A stretch of 64,000 bases of DNA from Pedobacter rhodius (GTDB taxonomy: Bacteria; Bacteroidota; Bacteroidia; Sphingobacteriales; Sphingobacteriaceae), in NCBI RefSeq assembly GCF_027213645.1, contig NZ_JAPWGL010000005.1:186001-250000 (forward strand), written 5' to 3'. The position numbers were made by a program, and so were the translations under genes. Below, in pieces: positions 29,301 to 37,951 of this stretch; within the stretch, counting starts at the first letter, position 1, and the number at the start of each line of letters is the position of its first letter. A model generated the notes under the pieces. It searched no databases. It saw only the letters and a list, made by a program, of their open reading frames with translations, and was not told where the DNA came from.

Positions 29301-29427
29301 ATGCAGATGCTATAAACTCGCCGCAATCCCAGAAACTAACTGAAGGTTCTAAGGTTAAAACGTAAGTTATTGTCGCTATTAAAAAGCAAACCCAGCCCGT
29401 TATATTGTTAACTTTTGAATAATTCAT
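26386..29427 (-). CDS. DUF2723 membrane glycosyltransferase-like protein, copy A
   Basis: This 1013-residue inner-membrane protein has about a dozen hydrophobic segments in its first 580 residues and a soluble, TPR-like C-terminal part. The family core is at the N-terminus: GWVCFLIATITYVLTLEPSVSFWDCGEF is at residues 11-38, with the acidic SFWDCGE loop expected at the catalytic site. The human relative TMEM260 (DUF2723) is a protein O-mannosyltransferase, so a role in protein O-glycosylation is plausible by homology. It follows a close paralogue with 230 bases between. Substrate and donor cannot be read from sequence. Confidence 0.85.
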   Translation of the reverse strand: MNYSKVNNITGWVCFLIATITYVLTLEPSVSFWDCGEFIASALRMQVVHQPGAPLFLMLQRFFSVFAFGDVTKVAYWMNIGSALSSAATILFLFWTITALAKKTLVKAGEALTTGQLISIMGAGVVGALAYAFSDSFWFSAVESEVYAQSSLFTAIVFWGILKWEAHADEPRADRWLLFIAYIMGLSIGIHLLNLLTIPAIAFIYYFKKTGKATTSGIFKTLIVGILILGVIQYGIIQYLVSFGAYFDLFFVNTLGLGFGTGVLFFAILIIAAFVWGIRYSIKHQKKLLNLGLISTVLIIFGYASFAMIIIRAKADPNLNNSAPKDAFSFLSYLNREQYGDRPLLFGPNYNSERTGVTEGKTIWRKGAEKYEVAGKKNDYEYADNTFLPRMYSDDQKHAEFYKEWMHLDDSKKPNLVDNVGFLFSYQIGYMYMRYFGWNFVGRQNDEQGQGSGFEGTSLSGIKPIDAVWHGDQSHLPPSTVDNKAYNRFFFLPLIIGLMGAIWHFGRNQKDAGVVGLLFFFTGIAIVLYLNQKPLEPRERDYAYVGSFYAFAIWIGLGVLAIKEWLFKKLTPTTGAIAASVIGLFAAPVIMAQQGWDDHDRSTKLVAHDIALDYLQSCAPNAILFTYGDNDTYPLWYIQEVERVRPDVRIVNLSLFDTDWYLNGMKQKQNDSEPLPISMKESQFVQGVRDVMPYDDYKIAGNVELKNVVDLLLSDSPDDKVAMQDGTKSNFLPTKNFKLTINPQEVISTGTVPAADAAKIAPEMQWKFNKGYVTKGTLAMLDILAHNNWKRPIYFASTVPSEQYNGLDKYLYSEGLALRLLPLKTDTTAYEDREELLNTPVLYKNVMEKFKWGNIKTAKYLDPQSSDDTFIFTNLFSSLTGSLIKEGKVNEAKKVVDKYFNVMPDKFFGIRTVVVKYYMAENLYKLGETARANDILLKSGDYIQKELTYLADISASKGSITGTQNVQTGLYYLDRMVKVSKAMGQAKVSAQLEKQFAGLEARFSGYFGQQPGQ

Positions 29428-29594
29428 TGGTTTTTGATAATGATAATTAAATGTTACTGCACATAAAAATGCTGCCGAAATTAATTAATATAGTCGATAA
29501 ATAAGGAATAACTCCTATTGTTTTTACAATTTTAACGGATTTTATTTTTCTAATTCGCATGAGGAAGTTAATAGACCTTTATTGTAAAATATTA

Positions 29595-29644
29595 AAACCC
29601 GTAAAGCGATGAGGTACACCAGGCTTCACGGGTTCTGTTTAATA
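29595..29644 (-). terminator. Terminator between the two DUF2723 genes
   Basis: A 12-bp stem AACCCGTAAAGC (from 29596) with GCTTCACGGGTT (29633-29644), one mismatch, long loop. A T-rich stretch follows on the minus strand. It suggests separate transcripts. Confidence 0.6.
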
Positions 29645-29657
29645 ACCGGTATTGAAA

Positions 29658-32600
29658 CTAACTGCCAAGAAAAGGCGAAAATCTGGTCATGAATTGATTG
29701 TATTGCTTTTCAAGTTTATTGCTCATTTTGGTTTGTTTGTAAACCTGGGTGAGTTTCACCATTTGCCCCAGGTAAGTCATATAAACATGAACATCTCTTT
29801 CTGATGATAATCTTTTTTTGCTTTCAGCAACATCAGCAAGATGCGTTAATTCTTTTTTCATATAATCTGCTGATTGATTGATAAAGGCATTTGCCCGGTT
29901 TAAATCATTTAGCCGGTAAAGATTTTCAGTAAAATAAAATGAACTCATTAGGTGGCGCATGCTGTAAAATTTAAGCGGCATCACTTCATAGTATTTGTTC
30001 ACTACTGCTTTACTTTCTGCAATTTTGCCTTCATTAATTAATCCGCCAATCAAACTGTTAAACATATTAGAAAACATGGTTACATCATCTGCCGATTGCC
30101 TGTCTAAGTGATTCGCATATTTAATATTTCCGTAATTATAATTGGTAAGCATGTTTTTTAAAAAGGGTTTCACATTCACCTGTTCAAATATGCCCTGCTT
30201 CGAAGTGTCGGGTTTCAGCGGCAGCAGACGGTAATTTAATCCTTCCGAATACAAATATTTATTCAACCCAACATATTGTTCATCGGGCATGGCGGCACTA
30301 AAATAAATTGGTCTTTTCCAATTGTTATGTGTCAATATATCAAGCAATGCCAAAGTACCTTTTGTTAAGTAATCGGAATTATAAGTCCACTCCATGCTAT
30401 TTGCAATTTTGCCGGCATCTTCAACAGGAACTGTGCCTGTATCAAGTACTTCCCGCTGGTTAACGCTAAGTTTAAAGTTTTTCGTTGGTAAAACATTGGC
30501 CTTCGAACCATCCTGAAGTGTTATTTTATCTTCATCATTATCCGATAATAAAACTTCCATCAATTGTTTTAACTCAACATTTTGTGCAATTTTAAAATCC
30601 TGATAATAGATTACATCGCGGGTGCCTTCGGCATACTGACTTGGTTTCATCGAAATGGGAAGTGGTGTTGAATCGTTCTGTTTACGTTTCATGCCATCGA
30701 TATACCAGTCTGCGGTAAACAAACTCAGGTTTACAATTCTAACATCAGGACGAACGTGCTCAACTTCTTGTGCATACCAAACCGGAAAAGTATCATTGTC
30801 GCCGTACGTAAACAGTATAGCGTTCGGTGCACATGATTTCAGGTAATCAATAGAAATATCTCTTGCCAAATGGCTTTCTGAACGGTTATGGTCGTCCCAA
30901 CCTTGGTTTGCCATTAGGAGTGGGGCCGCAATAAGCGCAATTAAGGACGCAAAAATTGCGGATTTCACAGGCGTCATTTTTTTTAATAGCCATTCTTTCA
31001 ACCCAATTACACTTAAACCAATCCAGATTGAAAAGGCGTAGAATGAACCGACATAGGCATAATCCCGCTCGCGGGGTTCAATTGGAACAGAGTTTAGGTA
31101 TAGAACTATGGCAACACCGGTAAAGAAAAATAACAATCCAATAATACCGGCTTGTTTTTGATTTCTCTTGAAATGCCAAACCGCACCAATTAACCCTAAA
31201 ATAAATGGCAGAAAGAAGAACCGGTTATAAGCTTTATTATCTACAATTGATGGCGGTAAGTTTTTCTGATCGCCTAGTCGAATCGCATCAACAGGCTTCA
31301 CGCCGCTTAACCAGCCACCACCGTTTTCACCCACTTGTCCATCCTGATTGTTTTGGCGGCCAACAAAGTTCCACATAAAGTAACGCATGTACATCTGGCC
31401 AGCCTGAAAAGAAAACATATAATTCAGGTTATCTATAAAACCAGGTTTGTGCGAATCATCAAAACCCATCCAGCTTTTATAAAACTGTACATGTTCAGGT
31501 TTATCGCTGTACATTCTTGGTAATAAAGTGTTTTCTGCAAATACATAATCAGATTTGGTTCCTGCGGGTTCGTATTTTTTATCACCTTTTCGGTAAAGCT
31601 TCCCGGTTTCTTTAATATCGATTTTTTCAGAATTATAGTTTTCTCCATATAATAATGGCCGGTCACCATACTGGGCACGATTTACATAATTTAGAAACGT
31701 GAAGGCATTTTCGGGATTTGTATTATTTAAGTTTGGTTTTGCATGTGCCCTGATTATCAACATTGAAAAAGAACTGTAGCCAAATATGAGCAGTACTGTT
31801 GATACCAGAGCTAAATTCAAAACCTGTTTTTTCTTTTGAATGGAATACCTTATTGCAAAAACCAGTGCTGAAATAAGTAAGATGGCAAAAAATAAAATGC
31901 CTGTTCCAAAACCTAAGCCTAAAGTATTCACAAAAAACAAATCGATATAAGCTGCGGTTGAAACTGAATATTGAATAATACCGAATTGAACAAATGCAAG
32001 AATCAAAACAGAAACCAAAAACGTTTTGATAATTCCTTTATTGGTAGGGTTTGGGGTTTTTCGGAAGTAATAAACAAAAACAACGGCAGGGATAACCAGG
32101 AGGTTTAATAAGTGTACACCAATTGAAAGGCCAATCACGTAAGCGACAAAAGCCAGCCATCGGTCAGCACGAGGTTGCTCCGCCTGTGATTCCCATTTTA
32201 AAATGCCCCAGAAGGCCACAGCTGTACAAAGCGAAGATAAAGCATAAACTTCTGCCTCTACTGCCGAAAACCAAAAACTATCTGAATAGGTGTAGGCTAA
32301 TGCACCGACCAGTCCTGCTCCAATAATGCTTATCGTTTTAGCGCTTGTAATTTCCTCATTCGCCTTAACTAAAACTCGTTTTGCCAGTGCCGTAATTGTC
32401 CAGAATAAAAACAATATGGTAGCTGCACTTGCCAAGGCAGAAGCAACATTCATGAAATAGGCTACTCTGGTTACATCGCCTAAAGCAAAAGCAGAAAATA
32501 TCCTTTGAATCATAGATACCAGCGGTGCTCCGGGTTGATGAACAACTTCTAATCGGAAAGCTGAAGCAATAAATTCGCCGCAGTCCCAAAAACTTGCAGA

Positions 32601-32684
32601 TTGATCTAAAGTTAAAATGTAAGTTACAGCGGCAATAAAAAAACACAGCCAACCGGTTAAGTTGTTGATTTTCGGATAAGTCAT
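29658..32684 (-). CDS. DUF2723 membrane glycosyltransferase-like protein, copy B
   Basis: This 1008-residue paralogue of the next gene shares the same layout and most motifs: SASFWDCGEFIASAFRLEVVH, GDNDTFPVWYAQEVEHVRPDVRIVNLSLF and NWKRPIYFSA. The C-terminal soluble parts differ more than the membrane core. It is the promoter-proximal of the pair. Tandem duplication followed by divergence is the simplest reading, possibly with different acceptor proteins. It stands about 200 bases from the divergent tRNA-Gln gene. Confidence 0.85.
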   Translation of the reverse strand: MTYPKINNLTGWLCFFIAAVTYILTLDQSASFWDCGEFIASAFRLEVVHQPGAPLVSMIQRIFSAFALGDVTRVAYFMNVASALASAATILFLFWTITALAKRVLVKANEEITSAKTISIIGAGLVGALAYTYSDSFWFSAVEAEVYALSSLCTAVAFWGILKWESQAEQPRADRWLAFVAYVIGLSIGVHLLNLLVIPAVVFVYYFRKTPNPTNKGIIKTFLVSVLILAFVQFGIIQYSVSTAAYIDLFFVNTLGLGFGTGILFFAILLISALVFAIRYSIQKKKQVLNLALVSTVLLIFGYSSFSMLIIRAHAKPNLNNTNPENAFTFLNYVNRAQYGDRPLLYGENYNSEKIDIKETGKLYRKGDKKYEPAGTKSDYVFAENTLLPRMYSDKPEHVQFYKSWMGFDDSHKPGFIDNLNYMFSFQAGQMYMRYFMWNFVGRQNNQDGQVGENGGGWLSGVKPVDAIRLGDQKNLPPSIVDNKAYNRFFFLPFILGLIGAVWHFKRNQKQAGIIGLLFFFTGVAIVLYLNSVPIEPRERDYAYVGSFYAFSIWIGLSVIGLKEWLLKKMTPVKSAIFASLIALIAAPLLMANQGWDDHNRSESHLARDISIDYLKSCAPNAILFTYGDNDTFPVWYAQEVEHVRPDVRIVNLSLFTADWYIDGMKRKQNDSTPLPISMKPSQYAEGTRDVIYYQDFKIAQNVELKQLMEVLLSDNDEDKITLQDGSKANVLPTKNFKLSVNQREVLDTGTVPVEDAGKIANSMEWTYNSDYLTKGTLALLDILTHNNWKRPIYFSAAMPDEQYVGLNKYLYSEGLNYRLLPLKPDTSKQGIFEQVNVKPFLKNMLTNYNYGNIKYANHLDRQSADDVTMFSNMFNSLIGGLINEGKIAESKAVVNKYYEVMPLKFYSMRHLMSSFYFTENLYRLNDLNRANAFINQSADYMKKELTHLADVAESKKRLSSERDVHVYMTYLGQMVKLTQVYKQTKMSNKLEKQYNQFMTRFSPFLGS

Positions 32685-32826
32685 GGTCAGTTTAGTAATT
32701 GATAGTAAAACGATTATAGGTTTTAACCTATAAAGTCGGATTTAAAATAAAAACGTTGCACAATGGGCGAATAATTTTTCAATCCTTTTGAACGCAGCAT
32801 AATTTTTATTTTTTTTTAAATCGCTC

Positions 32827-32857
32827 TTGCATATTTAAAATATGCTGCCTACATTTG
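32827..32857 (+). promoter_or_regulatory. Promoter of tRNA-Gln
   Basis: A -33 TTG (32827-32829) and a -7 TACATTTG (32850-32857), 20 bases apart, match the Bacteroidota consensus TTTG-N19/20-TAnnTTTG. The tRNA starts 36 bases downstream. Confidence 0.7.
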
Positions 32858-32892
32858 CATTCCCTTTCGGGGATATATCCTCGAAAAGCTTT

Positions 32893-32963
32893 TGTCCGAT
32901 AGTATAAGGGTAGTACGACAGTTTTTGGTACTGTTTGTCTTGGTTCGAATCCAGGTCGGACAA
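32893..32963 (+). tRNA. tRNA-Gln (anticodon TTG)
   Basis: All arms fold: acceptor TGTCCGA/TCGGACA perfect, D-stem GTAT/GTAC, anticodon stem ACAGT/ACTGT with loop TTTTGGT (anticodon TTG, reads CAA and CAG), and T-arm CTTGG-TTCGAAT-CCAGG. The CCA end is not encoded. A terminator follows at once. Confidence 0.95.
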
Positions 32964-32974
32964 CAAAATTTAGC

Positions 32975-33017
32975 ATCGGATCGTGTATTTCAAAAATGCA
33001 TGATCCGATTTTTTTTA
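32975..33017 (+). terminator. Terminator after tRNA-Gln
   Basis: ATCGGATCGTG pairs with CATGATCCGAT (one G-T pair), followed by eight T. Confidence 0.85.
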
Positions 33018-33039
33018 AACCGTAAACTACTCACGGATC

Positions 33040-33981
33040 ATGCCATTGCAGTTTAACCCGGTTAAATTATTTTCCGGAACAGGTTCAAGAGGATTATCAC
33101 TAAAAATTGCTGAAAGTTACGGCAAACCACTTGGTGAAGTTACCATTCACAAATTTAGCGATGGCGAGTTTCAGCCTTCATTTGATGAATCAATCCGGGG
33201 CTGCGATGTTTTTTTAATCCAATCTACTTATCAGCCCAGCGATAATTTAATGGAACTTTTGTTAATGGTTGATGCCGCAAAAAGAGCTTCAGCACATTAC
33301 ATAACAGCAGTTGTTCCTTATTATGGTTTGGCCCGTCAGGATAGAAAAGATAAACCGCGTGTGGCAATCGGAGCTAAATTGGTTGCTAATTTGTTAAAAT
33401 CAGCAGGTATTCACCGTATTATGACGATGGATTTGCATGCTGCACAGATACAGGGATTTTTTGATATTCCGGTCGATCACTTAGATGGTTCGGTGATATT
33501 TGTTCCTTATATCAAAAGCTTAAACCTGCCAAATTTAACCATCGCATCGCCAGATATGGGCGGTTCGTACAGGGCTCGTACCTTTGCGAAATTTTTTAAT
33601 GCCGAGGTTATTATTTGTGATAAACGCCGTAAACGTGCTAACGAAATCGAATCAATGTCGATTATCGGTGATGTTACGGGACAGGATGTTGTGCTGATTG
33701 ATGATATTTGCGATACCGCTGGCACCTTATCGAAAGCTGCGGCTTTAATTATGGAAAATGGCGCTGCAAGTGTAAGAGCAGTTTGTACGCACGCAGTATT
33801 ATCAGGCAAAGCAATAGAAACAGTTGAAAATTCTGTATTATCAGAATTAATTGTTACTGATACGATCCCTTTAAAACAGGAGAGTTCGAAAATCAGGGTG
33901 CTGAGTACAGCGAGTTTATTTGCAAGAGCAATTGCTAATGTAAACGAACATGGCTCAATCAGCGATTTGTTTAGAGTATAA
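33040..33981 (+). CDS. prs: Ribose-phosphate pyrophosphokinase (PRPP synthase)
   Basis: The 313-residue enzyme makes PRPP from ribose-5-phosphate and ATP for nucleotide, His and Trp synthesis. SDGEFQPSFDESIRGCDVFLIQST, the ATP-binding YYGLARQDRKDKPR, the metal site DLHAAQIQGFFDIPVDHL and the PRPP loop VLIDDICDTAGT are all intact. It precedes rplY and pth, a conserved arrangement in many bacteria. The spacer of 90 bases to rplY may carry a separate promoter. Confidence 0.97.
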   Translation: MPLQFNPVKLFSGTGSRGLSLKIAESYGKPLGEVTIHKFSDGEFQPSFDESIRGCDVFLIQSTYQPSDNLMELLLMVDAAKRASAHYITAVVPYYGLARQDRKDKPRVAIGAKLVANLLKSAGIHRIMTMDLHAAQIQGFFDIPVDHLDGSVIFVPYIKSLNLPNLTIASPDMGGSYRARTFAKFFNAEVIICDKRRKRANEIESMSIIGDVTGQDVVLIDDICDTAGTLSKAAALIMENGAASVRAVCTHAVLSGKAIETVENSVLSELIVTDTIPLKQESSKIRVLSTASLFARAIANVNEHGSISDLFRV

Positions 33982-34070
33982 AAACGTTGGTCGTTTTTCG
34001 TTATTCGTTTTTACGATTCAGCGATAGACGACAGACGCAAAACGAATTTTAATAAATAAATATAAATAAA

Positions 34071-34655
34071 ATGAAAACAATCGCAATTAGCGGTTCTCCA
34101 AGAGAGAACGTAGGGAAACGCGATGCCAAGGAACTTCGTTACGAAGGTAAAGTTCCGGCGGTATTGTATGGTGGAAAAGAGCAACAACACTTAGCTGTGG
34201 TTATTGCTGACTTAAGAGATGTTATTTATACCCCGGAAGTGAACTTTGTAGAGATTGATGTTAACGGTACAAAAACTAAAGCTATCGTAAAAGACACTCA
34301 ATTCCACCCACTTACTGATGTATTAATGCACATCGATTTTCTTCAGTTATTTGATGAAAAAGAAATCGTAATGGAAATCCCTGTAAAATTAACAGGAACT
34401 TCTCCAGGTGTTAAAATGGGTGGTAAGTTAATCCAGAAATTACGTAAACTTCGTGTTAAAGCTTTACCTGCTGATATGCCTCAAAACGTTGAAGTAAGTT
34501 TAGAAAAATTAGAAGTTGGTAGCTTATTCCGTGTTCGCGATTTAAAAGGCGATAAATATGCTATCACTAACACACCTGAAGATACTATCGTTTCAGTTGC
34601 AATGTCTAGAGCATTAAAACAAGCAGAAACCGAAGCTGCTAAAGGTAAAAAATAG
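34071..34655 (+). CDS. rplY: 50S ribosomal protein L25 (Ctc/TL5 form)
   Basis: The 194-residue protein binds 5S rRNA. The N-terminal L25 domain begins MKTIAISGSPRENVGKRDAKELR with the VPAVLYGG motif, and the C-terminal TL5 beta-domain (EIPVKLTGTSPGVKMGGKL) makes this the long Ctc-type form. The Lys-rich end EAAKGKK is usual. It is followed by a strong terminator, so pth has its own promoter. Confidence 0.96.
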   Translation: MKTIAISGSPRENVGKRDAKELRYEGKVPAVLYGGKEQQHLAVVIADLRDVIYTPEVNFVEIDVNGTKTKAIVKDTQFHPLTDVLMHIDFLQLFDEKEIVMEIPVKLTGTSPGVKMGGKLIQKLRKLRVKALPADMPQNVEVSLEKLEVGSLFRVRDLKGDKYAITNTPEDTIVSVAMSRALKQAETEAAKGKK

Positions 34656-34680
34656 TCAGGATTTTCTGATTAAAGGATTA

Positions 34681-34713
34681 AGCGGTGCAAATTTATTTGC
34701 ACCGCTTTTTTTT
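34681..34713 (+). terminator. Terminator after rplY
   Basis: A perfect 11-bp stem AGCGGTGCAAA (34681-34691) pairs with 34696-34706, with a 4-base loop and eight T. Confidence 0.9.
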
Positions 34714-34737
34714 AGCCAGGATTTAAGGATTACTGGA

Positions 34738-34893
34738 TTTTCAGGATTTCTTTCCATCATCCATTTGACATCTACCATTTTCCATACTCCATCCAACATC
34801 TATCATTTCCCATCAAAACCGTCTTTTCTTATTAATCTTCTCTTTTTTCCTTCACCTTTGCTCTTTTCGCTTTAAGCTTTTACCTTTACGCTT
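34738..34893. repeat. Low-complexity word repeats before pth
   Basis: The spacer is made of words such as CCATTTGACATCTACCATTTTCCA and CCATCCAACATCTATCA. Their reverse complement resembles the start of the second GH13 gene (15630-15660). Then come pyrimidine words (CTCTTTTCGCTTTAAGC) whose complement resembles 12399-12465. The last part (TTTACCTTTACGCTT) must also serve as the pth promoter. Confidence 0.5.
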
Positions 34894-35454
34894 ATGAAAT
34901 ATCTCATCGTTGGTTTAGGAAATATCGGTCCGGATTATGCCCATACGCGACATAATATTGGTTTTGATATCGCTGATGAACTTGTAAAGGGTTTAGGCGG
35001 AAGTTTTGAAAACATCCGGCTGGCTTATTATTCAGAAGTAAGTTTTAAAGGCAAGAAACTACACGTAATTAAACCAACCACTTTCATGAACCTGAGCGGT
35101 AAAGCCGTAAACTATTGGATGAAAGAACTCAAGATAGCGCCTGAAAATGTTTTGGTTATTGTTGATGATTTAGCTTTACCCCTGGGTAAACTTCGTTTAA
35201 AGCTACAGGGTAGCAGCGCAGGCCATAATGGTTTAAAGAGTATCGAAGAAGTTTGTGGCGGACAGAACTACGCCCGCTTACGTTTCGGCATTGGTAACGA
35301 TTACCCTAAAGGAAGACAGGTTGATTTTGTATTAGGCTTATTTGATAAAAACGAACAGCTGGAATTACCTGCGCTGATAGATAAAAGCGTTGATCTTATC
35401 AAGAGCTTTGTAACCGTCGGTCCGGCCCATACCATGACTGCTTTTAATAAATAG
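34894..35454 (+). CDS. pth: Peptidyl-tRNA hydrolase
   Basis: The 186-residue enzyme frees tRNA from dropped-off peptidyl-tRNA. MKYLIVGLGNIGPDYAHTRHNIGFDIAD holds the catalytic His (TRHNIGF) and N10. The KPTTFMNLSGKAV, VDDLALPLGKLRLK and SSAGHNGLKSIEEVCG motifs are intact. It starts within a few bases of a pyrimidine-rich repeat spacer, so transcripts should have a short leader. Confidence 0.96.
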   Translation: MKYLIVGLGNIGPDYAHTRHNIGFDIADELVKGLGGSFENIRLAYYSEVSFKGKKLHVIKPTTFMNLSGKAVNYWMKELKIAPENVLVIVDDLALPLGKLRLKLQGSSAGHNGLKSIEEVCGGQNYARLRFGIGNDYPKGRQVDFVLGLFDKNEQLELPALIDKSVDLIKSFVTVGPAHTMTAFNK

Positions 35455-35512
35455 TCCGTTATTTCTAAAGTCGTCATTGCTTCTTACCTCGCAATGACGC
35501 TGTGAGTCTAAA

Positions 35513-35539
35513 CAAAAAAAGACCATCTTTCGATGGTCT
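35513..35539 (-). terminator. Terminator of the TPR protein gene
   Basis: Perfect 8-bp stem AGACCATC (35520-35527) and GATGGTCT (35532-35539), with seven T following on the minus strand. Confidence 0.85.
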
Positions 35540-35566
35540 CTGAGTGCTATTATAGTTAGTTAATGA

Positions 35567-36232
35567 TTATTTAACTTGTTCCTGAGCTCTTGCAATGTAA
35601 GCATCAACTAATTGTGCTTCCTGGCTTTCAGGGTATTGGGTTTTAATTTTTGTATAAGCTTCAACAGCGCCTTTAAAATCTTTAAGGCTTTCATTTACCA
35701 GACCTATTTTCTTTAAAAACATAGGGGAAGTAAATTTGCTCGATTTATCAGCAGCTTTTTTATAATAAGTTAATGCTTGTTTATAGTCTTTCAATTCGCT
35801 GTAAGCATCCCCCAATAAGCCTAAAGCTAATGGATCTGCAACCGGGCTTCCGGTAGCGCTATATTTACTTAACGCATCAACAGCTTGCTTGTACTCGCCT
35901 TTGCGTAAATAGATGCCGCCTAAATAAAGGTTCGCCAAATTTGCTGATTTTGTGTTATCGTAATCTTTAGCAATTTGCTCTAATCCAGGGTAACCACCCT
36001 CACCTTTAATCGCTTTATTTGATAATGAATCAACACCGATCAATTGTTCTGCTTTAAACATTTTGCTTGCAGCCTCTTTCGCACGGTCTTTTAAATATAC
36101 ATTCTGGTACCAAAAATAAACACCAATTAAAACGATTATAGCACCTGCTATAAACAACAGGCTTTTATTGTTTTCCTGTAAAAAAGAACCTTTTTTAATA
36201 GGTTGAGTTGTCTGGTTATCTGTTGTAGACAT
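35567..36232 (-). CDS. Membrane-anchored tetratricopeptide-repeat protein (YfgM-like)
   Basis: A 221-residue protein with a short cytoplasmic N-terminus, one transmembrane helix (residues ~26-44, SLLFIAGAIIVLIGVYFWY) and then TPR repeats. LANLYLGGIYLRKGEYKQAVDAL and LGLLGDAYSELKDYKQALTYYKKA are the clearest TPR units. The layout resembles YfgM, a periplasmic chaperone attached to the Sec translocon, but the resemblance is architectural and the function is not proven. Confidence 0.8.
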   Translation of the reverse strand: MSTTDNQTTQPIKKGSFLQENNKSLLFIAGAIIVLIGVYFWYQNVYLKDRAKEAASKMFKAEQLIGVDSLSNKAIKGEGGYPGLEQIAKDYDNTKSANLANLYLGGIYLRKGEYKQAVDALSKYSATGSPVADPLALGLLGDAYSELKDYKQALTYYKKAADKSSKFTSPMFLKKIGLVNESLKDFKGAVEAYTKIKTQYPESQEAQLVDAYIARAQEQVK

Positions 36233-36354
36233 GTTGGTTTAAAAAATTAAGATTGCAAAAATACGTTTTTCAATCAAAGTATCAATCTTTATTTTCAAGT
36301 ATTTGTTTAAACTATAGTTATTTAGCCATTACGAATTTGGAATAAGCAATTCTT

Positions 36355-36762
36355 TTACCTTAATAAACTAATCAGGGTATGAAACCATGTTTTATTATCA
36401 CTAAAAATACCGGTATGGTTTATTATAAGGTAAATTGTTTGATGCTCCGAATGGTTCCTAAAAGATTTGATTCTTATCGGCTGCCAGAACAGGCCAAAAT
36501 TTTTCACTGCAGAAGCCGGGAATAATTCATCAAAGCCCATGTATACTTCTTCAATTTGTGATAAAGGAAGTTCTAAATGTTCATCTCCGGTTATAAAAAG
36601 ACCATTTGATGCCAGTAAGATATTACCTTCGTGATTATGTAGTGGCTTTAAAAACGAAAACATTCCTGCAATCTTTTTTACCCAGCTGAATTTTTTTTCA
36701 TCGTTAAGTTCATGGTCGTATGACCAAAGAACATTTCCTTCTAACATTTTTTGCGCAACCAT
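36355..36762 (-). CDS. Conserved hypothetical protein, possibly PH-like fold
   Basis: I place the start at ATG 36762 (MVAQKMLEGNVLWSYDHEL), preceded by AAGGAAA at a fair distance. A longer frame to 36864 would overlap the divergent recF start. The 135 residues have no signal or transmembrane segment. The pattern of short strands (NILLASNGLFITGDEHLELPLSQIEEVYMGF) suggests a PH/GRAM-like beta-barrel. I do not recognise a named family. Its head-to-head position with recF is the only context. Confidence 0.65.
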   Translation of the reverse strand: MVAQKMLEGNVLWSYDHELNDEKKFSWVKKIAGMFSFLKPLHNHEGNILLASNGLFITGDEHLELPLSQIEEVYMGFDELFPASAVKNFGLFWQPIRIKSFRNHSEHQTIYLIINHTGIFSDNKTWFHTLISLLR

Positions 36763-36847
36763 ATATTTTTCCTTGCGATGAATGTAAGCTTTATTTTTAA
36801 CATTGGCCCTTTCAAGGGTAAAAAATCGGTAAATTGCATCATAATTT

Positions 36848-37951
36848 ATGTGGTTAAAAAACATTACCCTTCTTAATTTTAAAAATTATAGCGATGCCGG
36901 GATCAGCTTTTCTGAAACCGTAAACGTTTTTACAGGCAATAACGGCTCAGGCAAAACCAATATGCTCGATGCAATCCATTACCTCTGCTTATGTAAAAGT
37001 TATTTTAATCCGATTGACGGTCAGCAGATTAAAAGTGGTGAAGATGTTTTTATGATTCAGGGTGATTTCGATCGGAATGAAAAAAACGAAAAAATAAGCT
37101 GTGGGGTTAAAAGAAACCAAAAAAAGCAGTTTAAAAGAAATAAGAAAGCGTACGATAAACTTGCCGATCATATTGGTTTATTTCCGGTTGTGATGGTTTC
37201 GCCTTACGACGTAAACCTGATTATGGAAGGAAGTGAAGAACGCCGGAAATTTATTGATAATGTAATTTCACAAACAGATTCATTTTACCTGGATCAGTTG
37301 ATTGCTTATAATCGAATCTTAACCAACCGGAATGCTTTATTGAAACAAATTGCGATAACCAAACGATACGATGCAGCCCTGCTCGAAATCTTAGATGAGC
37401 AATTAGTTGCTTCCGGTAATCAGATTTTTGCAACCCGAAAAGCTTTTATGGATGCTTTTATTCCATTGTTTAATCAATACTACAGTTACCTTACTGATAA
37501 TAGGGAAGCCGTAGAATTGAATTATCAATCGCAATTGAGCGAAAATTCATTTGAAGCATTGTTGCAGAAATCAGTTGAAAAAGACAGGGTTCTGGAACGA
37601 ACAACGGCCGGCATCCATAAGGATGAACTTGTTTTTATTATAAGTGGAATGCCTTTGAAAAAGTTTGGTTCGCAAGGGCAGCAAAAATCTTTTTTAATTG
37701 CATTGAAACTGGCACAATATGCTTACCTGGCAAAAAACAAGGGTTTTAAGCCATTACTTCTTTTAGATGATATTTTTGATAAACTTGATGACAACCGCGT
37801 ACATAAGCTTATGCAAATGGTTTCTCATCACGATTTCGGACAAATATTTATTACCGATACAGGGATAGAAAGAGTCAAATCAATTTTTAATAACATAGAA
37901 GTTGATGTAACTTTGTTTGAAGTGGAAAACGGACAAATACAAAATGCGTAA
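36848..37951 (+). CDS. recF: DNA replication and repair protein RecF
   Basis: This 367-residue SMC-like ATPase loads RecA at gaps. It starts MWLKNITLLNFKNYSDAGISF, the Walker A is GNNGSGKTN near residue 30, the signature region is KKFGSQGQQKSFLIALKLA, and Walker B is LLLLDDIFDKLDDNR. Length is standard. It overlaps the next gene by eight bases, so RecF and the DciA-like protein are translationally coupled. Confidence 0.97.
   Translation: MWLKNITLLNFKNYSDAGISFSETVNVFTGNNGSGKTNMLDAIHYLCLCKSYFNPIDGQQIKSGEDVFMIQGDFDRNEKNEKISCGVKRNQKKQFKRNKKAYDKLADHIGLFPVVMVSPYDVNLIMEGSEERRKFIDNVISQTDSFYLDQLIAYNRILTNRNALLKQIAITKRYDAALLEILDEQLVASGNQIFATRKAFMDAFIPLFNQYYSYLTDNREAVELNYQSQLSENSFEALLQKSVEKDRVLERTTAGIHKDELVFIISGMPLKKFGSQGQQKSFLIALKLAQYAYLAKNKGFKPLLLLDDIFDKLDDNRVHKLMQMVSHHDFGQIFITDTGIERVKSIFNNIEVDVTLFEVENGQIQNA

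Noticed and set aside
36763-36864. Longer N-terminus of the hypothetical protein next to recF
   Set aside because: It would overlap the divergent recF start, while the ATG at 36762 has AAGGAAA upstream.
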